This document shows, piece by piece, positions 23,221 through 32,400 of a stretch of DNA of 64,000 nucleotides (position 1 is its first letter; each line of letters starts with the position of its first letter). Origin of the DNA: Hymenobacter sp. IS2118 (GTDB taxonomy: Bacteria; Bacteroidota; Bacteroidia; Cytophagales; Hymenobacteraceae); contig NZ_JNLX01000050.1 in assembly GCF_000715495.1 (NCBI RefSeq), positions 1 to 64,000 of the forward strand, read 5' to 3'. The translations under genes were made by a program, and so were the position numbers. Below the pieces are notes generated by a model. That model did not search any database, was not told the origin of the DNA, and was given only the letters and a program-made list of their open reading frames with translations.

Positions 23221-26200
23221 TTAAAAGTCGTAGCCCAAGGTGAGGTAGAGCTTCGGGTCTTTGGTGACGTAGTTTTCCTGCCCCCAAGCCACATCAGCCT
23301 TGCCGTAGAAGCCCAGCAGCGTGGAGCGCGCACCCACGCCATAGCCCACCAAAAATGGGTTGCGAAAGTTAATGACAGTGGCCGAGAAGAAGTTGCCGTT
23401 GCCGCCAGTGACTTCGGTGTTGGAGGAATTGTCCGTTCCAAAAGGATTGGTGCCGCTATACGCAGTGCCCGCATCGACAAAGCCAGTGAGCTGCAGGTTG
23501 CGGAAGAAGCCCGAATAAATAGGCTTGCGGGCAAAGTACTGGATAATGGGAATGCGCAACTCGCTATTGAACAGCACGTAGCGCGGCCCGCTGCGGGCGC
23601 TGTAATCGAAGCCGCGCAGGTTGGTCACAAATTCCTGGTTGAATACCTGGTCCGGCGCACTGTAATTCATCGGAAAGCGGGCGTCCTGGTAGTCGGCGTT
23701 CAGCCAGTTGTCCATGCCGCCCAGGCGGAAGAGCTGCTCCCGCCGCCCAAAAAACTGCCCGTAGCTGGCCCGGTTGGCCCACACTATGGAGCGGCTGATT
23801 TTCTGGTAGTGGCGCAGGTCAATCACGAATTTGCCAAAATTCAGGCTCTTATTGTCCAGGTTGTTCTGTTGCTGAATACTGGCTTTCAGGCGCGTGCCGC
23901 TCACCATGTTCACGCCGGTAGCAATGCTGTTATCGAACACCAACTCCCCGCTGTAGCCCAGATAGCTGGAACTCTCGTCGTCTTCGGTCGAGACGTTGCC
24001 CAGCCGGGTGCGCGAAATATTCACGAGGCGAGGGCCGCCGCGCACGCTCAGGTTGTGGGTGAGCGGATAAGCAATAGTGGGCGCTACCTCGTGGCGGCCG
24101 TAGCGGAAAGGGCCACCAATGTCGAAAAAATACGCTTGCTTCTGATAGGCCACGCCCCAGTCGTAGCGCTTGGTAAGGTTGGTGTAGGAAACCCGGATGT
24201 TGCTGGTGCGCAAGTCAAAAAGTCCAAACAAGCTGGCATCGATGCGCTGGTTCTCCAGCACGTCGGTCAGCGCGGCTTTGAACTGCAGGCCCATGCCCAG
24301 CAGCTGGTCCACGAAGAGCGCACTCGAAACATTATCGGCCATAAAGCGCGTGTCGTAGCGGAAAGGGCCGGCAAGTGGGAGGTCGGCCTTGGCCTGCGCC
24401 GCTGCCGAGGCTGCGGTGGGCGTCAGGCGCCGCCGCTTGGTTTGCGAAGGCTGCGTGGGCTCATCTTCCTCAAACTGGTAGTCACTGGTATTCACGGTGC
24501 CGGTGGCCCTGGTAGCCGTACCCGCCGCTGCCGGAACGGCCGCATCCGAAGCTACTGGTGCGGGCGCCGGGGCTGGCTTGGGCGTGGCGGCGCGGGGCGC
24601 GGCCGACCGGTCTTCCAGGGTTTGCTGACGGGCAGTTTTGGTGAGGGGCAGGGCCGGGGGCAGCGGATAAGTGGGGTACACGTACAGGATGTCGCGGGCC
24701 TGGGCCGGGGCCACAAACACCAGCGCCGAGGTCTGCGAGCTATAGTCGAAGTCCTGCGTGTTGGGCAGCCAATTGGTTAGCAGGGTGCGCTCTTTGGTTT
24801 TGAGCGAATAGCGGTACAGCGCCCGCACGCCACTTTCTTCGCCTAGGTACAGCACCTCGTCATCCGAAATGGCGCGGGGCCGAGTTTCATTCGAAATGGT
24901 GCTCACCATCGTTTCCACCGGCGTGGCGCGCCCGTCGAGGTGGTAGATGAATAGGTCGTAATTGTTCACCACGTTCTGGAACGTGGCCGGCCGGGCCTGG
25001 CCCAACGAGTCGAGGTAGCGGTTGGAGCTGAACACCAAACCCTGCCCGCCGGGCAAAAACACGGGCTGCACGTCGTCAAACAGGTCATTGGTGAGCTGCT
25101 CGGGCTTGCGGCTGCCCGCCCGCAACAGGTAAATGTCGTTCTGCCCATCGCGCACGGCGCTAAACACGAGGGCCTTGCCATCGGGCGCGTAGCTCATGCT
25201 CAACACCTGGTCGTAGCCATCAAACACCGAGGCGGGCCGCGAAAACCGCACGGCTTCCCGAATGCGGGTGACCAGGCCGAGGCCCTTGGCATCGCGCAGG
25301 CGCAGGGCCATTTCGCCGCGCCGCATCTCGGCCATCGCCACCTGGGAGTTACCGCGCCAAGCCACCACGGGCAGGCGGGTTTCCACCTGTTGGTCGGGCG
25401 TTTTGTGGCCGCCCCGGCTGATGATGTGGCGGCGCGAGCCGTCGCGGTTCATCACCACCACGCGGTAGCGGCCCTGCTCGTTCTGAGCGTAGGCCACTTG
25501 TTGGCCGTTGGGACTCAGCGTGGGCTGCGAAAACACATCGGCGTGGCGGTTGCGGCCGCTTTGCCGGAATTTTTTTTCCGGCTCCACCAGCGTGGCTACC
25601 GGCTGGCCGTTCAGGTCGCGGTAGTACGTCAGCCAGTCTTTCATGAAGACCTTGAATGGTACGTTCAGCGAGGAGCTGATGCCCACTTCCACGTCGCGGG
25701 TGATGCGCGTGAGGTTGAGAATGTTCTGAATGGTGGTGTAGCCGTAGCGCTCGGCCACGTAGTTCCAGATGCTCTGGCCGGCCAGCGTGGAGCTACGCAG
25801 AAAATACGGCGCCGTGCGGTTGCCGGTGGGGTACTGCTTGCTCATGTCGCGCATGAAACCGTCCATGTCCACGCTCCAGCCTTCGGCAGCGTAGGCCGAA
25901 GCTCCGCCGATAAACCAGTTGGGCAGCTGCAGCAGGTAGCTGCTTTGCAGCACTTCCTTCAGCGAGCCGCCGTACATCATATCATTGAGCAGCACCTGCG
26001 TAATCTGGGTGCTGAGCTCGCGCTTGAACTCGGTTTCCTGCCCGGAAAAGGCAATTTGCACCTTGCTCATGCGGGCTAGCGGGGTTTCGCCGCCATTCAC
26101 CTGCTGCTGGGTGGCCGTGAGGCCGATATTGCTCTGGCGCAGGTCGCCCACCGAGTTGTAAAACAACATGGTGGTCTTCGAGTAAGGATAATAGCCGATG

Positions 26201-26451
26201 AGCGCCGTGATGCGCTGGAGCTCCTTCTCGGCGTACTCGGCGGCCCGGCGGGCGCTGGGCTCGCCGCCGTCATAAAACATAATGTTGAAGTTCTGCGTGC
26301 TCAGCTGCTGCCACCTAAACGCCTTGTGCTGAATACGAACGCGGCCAAAAGGCTCCTGTGCCGTTTGGGCCCGCGCCGCCGGCGAAAGCAGTAGCGGGCA
26401 GAGTAGCGCGAGCACTCCCAGCGTGCGTTTCGCGGATAGTAGAATGTTCAT
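23221..26451 (-). CDS. Secreted fusion: inactive gluzincin-like domain, WD40/TolB beta-propeller, outer-membrane barrel
   Basis: A 1076-residue envelope protein. Residues 1-28 are a signal peptide (LSPAARAQ). Residues 30-280 resemble gluzincin metallopeptidase folds: the active-site-following segment LPNWFIGGASAYAAEGW is present but the HExxH zinc motif is replaced (TQITQVLLND). Residues 280-590 are TolB/WD40-like propeller repeats (FSQPTLSPNGQQVAYAQNEQG, LSMSYAPDGKALVFS). A Pro/Ala-rich linker at about 600-680 leads to a C-terminal Omp85/D15-like barrel ending LYLTLGYDF with a terminal Phe. It probably sits in the outer membrane with the propeller in the periplasm. Function unknown. Confidence 0.82.
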   Translation of the reverse strand: MNILLSAKRTLGVLALLCPLLLSPAARAQTAQEPFGRVRIQHKAFRWQQLSTQNFNIMFYDGGEPSARRAAEYAEKELQRITALIGYYPYSKTTMLFYNSVGDLRQSNIGLTATQQQVNGGETPLARMSKVQIAFSGQETEFKRELSTQITQVLLNDMMYGGSLKEVLQSSYLLQLPNWFIGGASAYAAEGWSVDMDGFMRDMSKQYPTGNRTAPYFLRSSTLAGQSIWNYVAERYGYTTIQNILNLTRITRDVEVGISSSLNVPFKVFMKDWLTYYRDLNGQPVATLVEPEKKFRQSGRNRHADVFSQPTLSPNGQQVAYAQNEQGRYRVVVMNRDGSRRHIISRGGHKTPDQQVETRLPVVAWRGNSQVAMAEMRRGEMALRLRDAKGLGLVTRIREAVRFSRPASVFDGYDQVLSMSYAPDGKALVFSAVRDGQNDIYLLRAGSRKPEQLTNDLFDDVQPVFLPGGQGLVFSSNRYLDSLGQARPATFQNVVNNYDLFIYHLDGRATPVETMVSTISNETRPRAISDDEVLYLGEESGVRALYRYSLKTKERTLLTNWLPNTQDFDYSSQTSALVFVAPAQARDILYVYPTYPLPPALPLTKTARQQTLEDRSAAPRAATPKPAPAPAPVASDAAVPAAAGTATRATGTVNTSDYQFEEDEPTQPSQTKRRRLTPTAASAAAQAKADLPLAGPFRYDTRFMADNVSSALFVDQLLGMGLQFKAALTDVLENQRIDASLFGLFDLRTSNIRVSYTNLTKRYDWGVAYQKQAYFFDIGGPFRYGRHEVAPTIAYPLTHNLSVRGGPRLVNISRTRLGNVSTEDDESSSYLGYSGELVFDNSIATGVNMVSGTRLKASIQQQNNLDNKSLNFGKFVIDLRHYQKISRSIVWANRASYGQFFGRREQLFRLGGMDNWLNADYQDARFPMNYSAPDQVFNQEFVTNLRGFDYSARSGPRYVLFNSELRIPIIQYFARKPIYSGFFRNLQLTGFVDAGTAYSGTNPFGTDNSSNTEVTGGNGNFFSATVINFRNPFLVGYGVGARSTLLGFYGKADVAWGQENYVTKDPKLYLTLGYDF

Positions 26452-26514
26452 AATACGGGGAACGAGCAAAGGCAGGAATTAATCCGCAGAAACGCTAAAA
26501 ATATTTTAAGGCAC

Positions 26515-26592
26515 TAGTTGTCGGTTGCTTGTTGTCCGTTGCTGGTAACTTCATTGACTAACAACTAACAACTAACAACTAACAACTAACAG
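26515..26592. repeat. Intergenic repeat, CTAACAACTAACAAC tandem
   Basis: Left part GTTGTCGGTTGCTTGTTGTCCGTTG opposes a right part of tandem AACAACTAACAACTAACAACTAAC. It forms a loose inverted repeat whose right arm is five near-identical copies of a 7-base unit, between the FAD oxidoreductase and the propeller-barrel gene. Confidence 0.7.
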
Positions 26593-27665
26593 CCTGCTCC
26601 TACGGATTGCAGGGTTTGGTAGCGTTGCAGGCTCACGTCGGGCCAAAGTTCGGCGTGGCCCTCCAGCCAGTCGGCCAGCAGCACGGCCAGCCGCGGGGCC
26701 AGCATCACGCCTTTCGAGCCGTAGCCGCCGCAGAAGCTCAGCGCCGGTACCGTAGGATGGGGGCCCAACAGTGGGCGCCGGTCGCGCACAGCTGGCCGCA
26801 CTCCGGCTTGCTGCCCCACAATGCTAAACGGCAGCTCGGTAATAACAGACAGACGGGCCGCCAACTCCTCGCGCGCCACGGCCGTAATGCCGCTGGCAAA
26901 TGGGGGCCAGCGGTACGTGGCGCCCACCCGGAAGCGGGCCCCGCCCACGGGCACCACGTAAGCGCCCCGGTTCAGGACCTGCGCTGCGCTCAGGCCGGCG
27001 CACTCCACGTCCAGCACCTCACCCTGGTTGGGGGTGAGGGGCAGCCACTTAAAATAAGGATTACGCACGGCCGCCGCGCCCTCGCAGCAGATGACGTGCC
27101 GGGCCCGGACCTGGCCCGCGTACACGGCGCCGGTTGCGCTGGTCGCCAACTGCGCCCAGTCGAACGCTTCACGGCGCAGCCAGCCGGCGTGGGTGCCTTC
27201 GGCGGCCAGGGCCGCCAATAGTTCGCGCACAGCCACGTGCCCGCCGTGCTGCAGCCACGCGCCGCCAAAAGGAGCGTGGATGCCCGGTAAACCGGGGTCG
27301 GTAGTGGCAAAGCCAGCCACGAAATCTCCCCACGGATGGTCGGCGCTGCGGGCCAGCACGGCGTTCTGCTCTTCGAGCGAGCTGAAGAGCTTGAAAATAG
27401 GCGCTTCGCTAAAAAAAGCCTGGCCGTAGCGGTGTTCCAGCTCGCGGTAAAAAGTGGCCGCGAAGGGCAACAGTTCGGCTCCGCGCCAGGTGAGGGCGAA
27501 GCGCTTACCGGCCACGGGGTTCATGAGGCCCGCCGCCACGTTTGAGGCCGAGTTGGTCTGGCCGGGGTCGTACACCAGCACCTGGTGGCCCCGCTGCCGT
27601 AGCACGTAGGCCAGGGTAGCGCCCGCGATGCCGTGGCCCACTACCAGAAAGTCGCAGTCTGTCAT
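26586..27665 (-). CDS. FAD-dependent amino-acid-oxidase-type oxidoreductase (DAO family)
   Basis: A 359-residue flavoprotein. The N-terminal dinucleotide-binding motif is FLVVGHGIAGATLAYVLRQRGHQVLVYD (GxGxxG). The body has TPNQGEVLDV and the C-terminal FAD segment GYGSKGVMLAPRLA, the pattern of glycine oxidase (ThiO) and the MnmC oxidase domain. The substrate cannot be read from the sequence. I chose the ATG at 27665. A near-consensus TACCTTGC box is at 27671-27678, only 6 bases upstream. Confidence 0.85.
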   Translation of the reverse strand: MTDCDFLVVGHGIAGATLAYVLRQRGHQVLVYDPGQTNSASNVAAGLMNPVAGKRFALTWRGAELLPFAATFYRELEHRYGQAFFSEAPIFKLFSSLEEQNAVLARSADHPWGDFVAGFATTDPGLPGIHAPFGGAWLQHGGHVAVRELLAALAAEGTHAGWLRREAFDWAQLATSATGAVYAGQVRARHVICCEGAAAVRNPYFKWLPLTPNQGEVLDVECAGLSAAQVLNRGAYVVPVGGARFRVGATYRWPPFASGITAVAREELAARLSVITELPFSIVGQQAGVRPAVRDRRPLLGPHPTVPALSFCGGYGSKGVMLAPRLAVLLADWLEGHAELWPDVSLQRYQTLQSVGAGC

Positions 27666-27753
27666 GGCTGGCAAGGTAAGGAAACGCACGCGTACTCTAT
27701 TCCCGGCAGCGGAGGAAAATATTGTGGCAGGGTAGCCCGCCCGCCGCCCGATA

Positions 27754-27803
27754 CCGTATCTGAGATTTGCCGGCGCGGGCGGGCCGGCAAATCTCAGATA
27801 CGG
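27754..27803. promoter_or_regulatory. Perfect 20-bp palindrome in a divergent promoter region
   Basis: Arms 27754-27773 (CCGTATCTGAGATTTGCCGG) and 27784-27803 are exact complements around a 10-base GC-rich loop. It lies between the divergent FAD oxidoreductase and MBL hydrolase genes, just upstream of the MBL promoter-like box at 27814. It may be an operator, a cruciform or an intergenic repeat. No T-run follows, so a terminator is unlikely. Confidence 0.6.
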
Positions 27804-27847
27804 CGCGGCGTCGTACCTTGCCCCATTGCTCAGAAACCCTATTTCGC

Positions 27848-28501
27848 ATGACTGTCGCCGGTTTTACCTTCAACGCTTTTTCCGAAAATACCTACCTGCT
27901 GATTGACGACGCCACCCGGCACTGCGCCATCGTGGACCCCGGCTGCTACGCACCGGATGAGCAGCAGGCTCTGCGCGAATACGTGGCAGACAACGACTTA
28001 CAAGTGACGCTGCTCCTCAATACGCACGCCCACATCGACCACGTGCTCGGCAACCACTTTGTGCTGGCTACCTGGCCGGGCACGCCGTTTTTGCTGCACC
28101 GCCTCGATTTGGCCACCTTGCGCGCCGTGCCCACCTACGCGGCCAACTACGGCTTTCCGCAGTACCAGCCCGCCGAGCCCACCGGCGAGCTGGTGGCCGG
28201 CCAGCCCGTCCGCATCGGCGAAACGGAGCTGGAAGTGCGCTTTGCGCCGGGCCACGCGCCGGGCCACGTAGTTTTTTACCACGAGCCCACGGCCACTGTT
28301 ATTGGCGGCGACGTCCTGTTTCAGCGCAGCATTGGCCGCACCGACTTGCCCGGCGGCGACCACGCCACGCTGCTGCACAGCATCGAAACCGAGCTGCTGA
28401 CTTTGCCTGACGAGACGGTGGTGTACCCCGGCCACGGCCCGGCCACCACCATCGGCGAGGAGCGGCGTGGCAACCCGTTTTTGAATTCACTTAAGGGTTG
28501 A
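27848..28501 (+). CDS. MBL-fold metallohydrolase (glyoxalase II-like)
   Basis: A 217-residue metallo-beta-lactamase-fold hydrolase. The metal motif THAHIDHVLGN (HxHxDH, first His at residue 60) is intact, with further ligands in FAPGHAPGHVVFY, VIGGDVLF and VYPGHGPAT. The short form, lacking the extra C-terminal domain of classical glyoxalase II, is typical of hydroxyacylglutathione hydrolase-like and thioester hydrolases of this group. I chose the ATG at 27848; upstream codons lie in the palindrome. A TACCTTGC box at 27814-27821 fits the promoter. Confidence 0.88.
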   Translation: MTVAGFTFNAFSENTYLLIDDATRHCAIVDPGCYAPDEQQALREYVADNDLQVTLLLNTHAHIDHVLGNHFVLATWPGTPFLLHRLDLATLRAVPTYAANYGFPQYQPAEPTGELVAGQPVRIGETELEVRFAPGHAPGHVVFYHEPTATVIGGDVLFQRSIGRTDLPGGDHATLLHSIETELLTLPDETVVYPGHGPATTIGEERRGNPFLNSLKG

Positions 28502-28559
28502 GGAACCGGTCGTAAATAAGTGCGCGGTGAAAGCCCATTAAGCTGAATGTGAAGAAGAA

Positions 28560-28592
28560 AGCCAACGGCTAATGGCAAACAGCTATTGGCTC
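28560..28592. repeat. Partial copy of the TTAGCTATTAGC repeat family
   Basis: GCCAACGGCTAATGGCAAACAGCTATTGGC just before pssA resembles one arm of the 8024-8115 and 57564-57690 elements. Confidence 0.5.
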
Positions 28593-28609
28593 AATATATT
28601 ATTTGTTAA

Positions 28610-29308
28610 ATGAAAAGACACCTGCCCAACGCCATTACCTGCCTGAACCTGCTGTGCGGCTGCCTGGCGCTGAAATTTGTTTTTGATGGGCAGTTGGAAA
28701 TTGGGGCCTGGTTTGTAGCCGCCGCTGCCGTAGCCGACTTTGCCGACGGGCTGGTGGCGCGGGCCCTGCGGGTGTCGTCGGCCATTGGCAAAGACTTGGA
28801 CTCGCTGGCCGACATGGTGTCGTTTGGCGTCGTACCGGGCGCCATCCTCTTTAAGCTGCTGAGTCTGGATGCTCCGCTGGCTGCCGGCGCGTGGTACTGG
28901 TTGCCCTACGCCGGGTTCACGGTGAGTATTTTCTCGGCGCTGCGTCTGGCAAAGTTCAACAATGACACCCGACAGACTACTTCCTTTATCGGCCTGCCCA
29001 CGCCGGCCTGCACGCTGGTGGTGGCCTCGCTGCCGCTGATTCTGGCCTACGACCAGTTTGGATTGGCGTCGGTCATTCTGCATCCCGGCCTGCTGCTGGG
29101 CCTCACGGCGCTGCTTTCGGGCCTGCTGGTGGCCGAGCTGCCGCTCTTCGCTTTGAAATTTAAGAACCTGCGCTGGGGCGACAACCGGCGCCGTTTTATC
29201 TTCCTGCTGCTGGCGGCTGGGCTGGTGGTGCTATTGCGTGCGGCGGCGGTGCCGTTGGTGGTGCTGCTCTACGTGCTGCTGTCGGTGCCCAAAATGGCGG
29301 AGCGGTAG
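28610..29308 (+). CDS. pssA: CDP-diacylglycerol-serine O-phosphatidyltransferase
   Basis: Makes phosphatidylserine from CDP-diacylglycerol and serine, the precursor of phosphatidylethanolamine. The CDP-alcohol phosphotransferase motif is complete: DFADGLVAR then GKDLDSLAD, i.e. DxxDGxxARx8GxxxDxxxD, about 40-70 residues in. The N-terminus KRHLPNAITCLNLLCGC matches the integral-membrane (subclass II) enzyme. 232 residues with about seven helices. Confidence 0.92.
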   Translation: MKRHLPNAITCLNLLCGCLALKFVFDGQLEIGAWFVAAAAVADFADGLVARALRVSSAIGKDLDSLADMVSFGVVPGAILFKLLSLDAPLAAGAWYWLPYAGFTVSIFSALRLAKFNNDTRQTTSFIGLPTPACTLVVASLPLILAYDQFGLASVILHPGLLLGLTALLSGLLVAELPLFALKFKNLRWGDNRRRFIFLLLAAGLVVLLRAAAVPLVVLLYVLLSVPKMAER

Positions 29309-29455
29309 AATTTTTACCCACTCAATCACAATAAATAGATTATCCGGTTGTTAAGAAGCCACTGCCCGGTGAACCTGCTGAAGCGTGCCGCTGTTGCGGG
29401 GCCACTGCGTGGCAGGCCGGAAGGAGGGAAGCAGGAGTTCAATAACCAAATTTGT

Positions 29456-32400
29456 ATGCGTCCATTTTTTTACTTTGTTGCTTTTGCGAGCCTGCTGCTT
29501 GGTATTAACGCCCCGGCGCAAGCGCAGTCCGGCGGACCGGCCGTGGCCCACGGCACCGTTAAATGGGGCGGCTACACGCAAGTGCCCACGCTGGGTTCGC
29601 GCAAGCAAAAAGTGCCCACGTTCAACGAAGTGCATCAGGCGCTGGACGACCAGGTGGGCTGGTACAGCTTGCGGCTAAAAGGCGCCGTGACCCAGGGCGA
29701 GCTGGTGAACATGGTGTACGAGCCATTTCCCGCCGCCGATGCCAAGCTCTTCAACGCCAGCAAGCTGCCCGCCGGCCCCGAGCCCAAGCTGCAATCCGGC
29801 ACCGAAATGAAGCAGGTGGTGACGCACCTGAATCTGCGCCCGGTGCGCCGCAACCCCCAAACCGGCCAGCCTGAGCGGCTGGTGTCGTTCGACTACCGCT
29901 ACACGCCCGGCGCGAGTGCTGCCCCCGCCCGCCGCCCTACTGCCTCCCGCCGCTACGCCACCAGCTCGGTGCTGGCCACGGGCGATTGGTACAAGATGGG
30001 CGTCAGCGAAAGCGGTATCTATAAACTCGACCGGACGGCGCTGCAAAGCATCATGGGCGTGAGCAGCCTGCAAGGCATCAACCCCAATAACCTGCACGTT
30101 TACGGTAATGCCATGGGGATTTTGCCCCAGGCCAACGCCGCGCCGCGCCCCGACGACCTGGTTGAAAACAACGTGCTGTTCGTGGGCAACGGCGACGCTA
30201 CCTTCGACGAAAATGAGTACGTACTGTTTTACTCGCCGGGGGCGCACACCTGGGAAGCCGAGGGCGCCTCGTTCCGGCATCGCAACAACATTTACACCGA
30301 CACCACTTTCTACTTCGTGACGGTGAACGGCACGGCCGGCCGCCGGGTGCCCACGGCTGCCGCGCTCACAGCTTCCGGCGCCACGCCCACCACCAACACC
30401 TTCGCGTACCGGACTTTTTATGAGCACGACTTAGCCAACCTCATGCACACGTCCGGGCCGGGCGGTTCGGGCCGCAACTGGGTGGGCGAGGGCTTTTCCG
30501 TGAATGCGCAAAAAGATTTCCCTTTTCGTGAATCTCCTTTTAATAATATTCCCGACCTGGTGCCCAATACGCCCGTGCGGGTAACGGCTTCGGTGGTGGC
30601 GCGGTCCAATACCCCGAGTGCGTTTCAGCTCACGCTCAACGGGGCCGTGATGGGCAGCCAGCTGCTGGAAGCGCGGCCGACCTACGAGTTTGGCGCCATT
30701 GCCACCGTAAGCACCGAAACTAAGCAGCTGCCCCTGGCCAGCCCCGGCACGGAGCTGCGGGTGGGCCTGACGTACAATAGCAACGACCCCAGCTCCGCTG
30801 GCTACCTGGATTACCTGGAAATTACGGCTCAGCGCCAACTGCGCCTTAGCGGCGACCAGCTGGAATTTCGCTCCCTGGCCAATATTGCCCCGCAGGCCAC
30901 CAACCAGTTTGAGCTGGCCAATGCCACCGGAGCCGTGGTGTGGGACGTAACCAACCCCCGCCGGCCCGCCGCCATGCCGCTGACCGCCGCTGGCGGAACC
31001 GCCCGCTTCGTGGCCTCGTCTGATACCTTGCGCGAGTACGTGGCCTTCCAGCCCGGCGGGGCCTTCACCCGGCCGCGTGCCTTTGGCAAGGTAGCCAACC
31101 AGAACCTGCACGCGCTGAACAGCAGCTCCGGGGCTTTGATTGACCTGGTCATTGTGACGTATGCGCCATTTAAGGGCGAAGCGCAGCGGCTGGCCAACCA
31201 CCGCACCAGCCACGACAACCTGCGCGTGGCGGTGGTGACGACGGCCGAGGTGTACAATGAATACGGCTCGGGCGGGCAGGACGTGAGCGCCATCCGCGAC
31301 CTGATGAAGCAGCTCTACGACCGCGCCCCGGCCGGCAAGCAAATGCAGCTGCTGCTATTCGGCGATGCGTCTTTCGACTACAAGTCTGACCCGTTCAACA
31401 ACAAGGATTTTGAACCGACCTGGTGGCGGGACCGGACGCCGTTCAAGAACGACCCGGATTTCGACGCCTTCAACCAGAATTACGTGCCGACTTACGAGTC
31501 GCGCGAGTCGCTGGCACCGTTTTACGGCGGGGCATACGGCCAGGCCAGCTATTCGTCGGACGACTTTTATGCCCTGCTCGACGATAACGAAGGCGAGTGG
31601 GATGAGATGCGGCCGGGCACCGAGCTGCTCGATATTGGCGTGGGCCGCCTGCCGATTCGCACGCCCAAGGGCGACCGCATGAGCACGGCCCAGGCCCGGC
31701 AGGTGGTCGATAAAATCATTAGCTACGATGCCACGACGGCGTATGGCAAGTGGCGCAACCGTGTGACGCTAGTGTCGGATGACGGCAATGGGGACCTGTT
31801 TGTGGGCCAGGGCTCGGAGCTGATTAGCCGCGTCATCGAAACCAACCATCCGGAGTATAATGTGCACAAGGTGTACCTCGACTTGTATCCGCAGCTGGCC
31901 GTGTCGGCTGGGCAGCGCTCGCCCGAAGCCAACCGGGCCATCGACCAGTCGATTGAGCAGGGCTCGCTGATTGTGAACTACCTGGGCCACGGTGGCCCCA
32001 AGGGATGGACCGACGAGCAAGTCGTGACCAACGCCTCAGTGCTGGCCCTGCGCAACGCCAACAACCTGACATTTTTTACCACCGGCACCTGCGATTTCAG
32101 CACCTACGACAACCCCGATTTTACTTCGGCCGGAGAAGAGTCGCTGACGGACAACCCGACGGGCGGCGCCGTGGGCCTGTTCACCACCACCCGCGTGGTA
32201 GATGCCGGCCAGAACGCCAGCCTGAACCAGGCGTATTTCAACCGGGTGCTTCGGCCGTACAATGGCGCCATGCCCAACATTGGCACGGTCATCATGCTGA
32301 GTAAGAATGATTTTCCGGGTGTGGGGCAGCCTGGCGTTATCAACAACCGCAACTATGTGCTGCTGGCCGACCCCAGCATGACGCTGGCCTATCCCAAGCA

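Noticed and set aside
23104..24780. Plus-strand ORF of 558 residues opposite the propeller-barrel gene
   Set aside because: Shadow frame with no recognisable motif; the minus-strand protein has clear signal peptide and domains.
26545..26592. Tandem AACAACTAACAAC copies as a CRISPR-like array
   Set aside because: Units are 7 bases with no spacers; no cas genes nearby.
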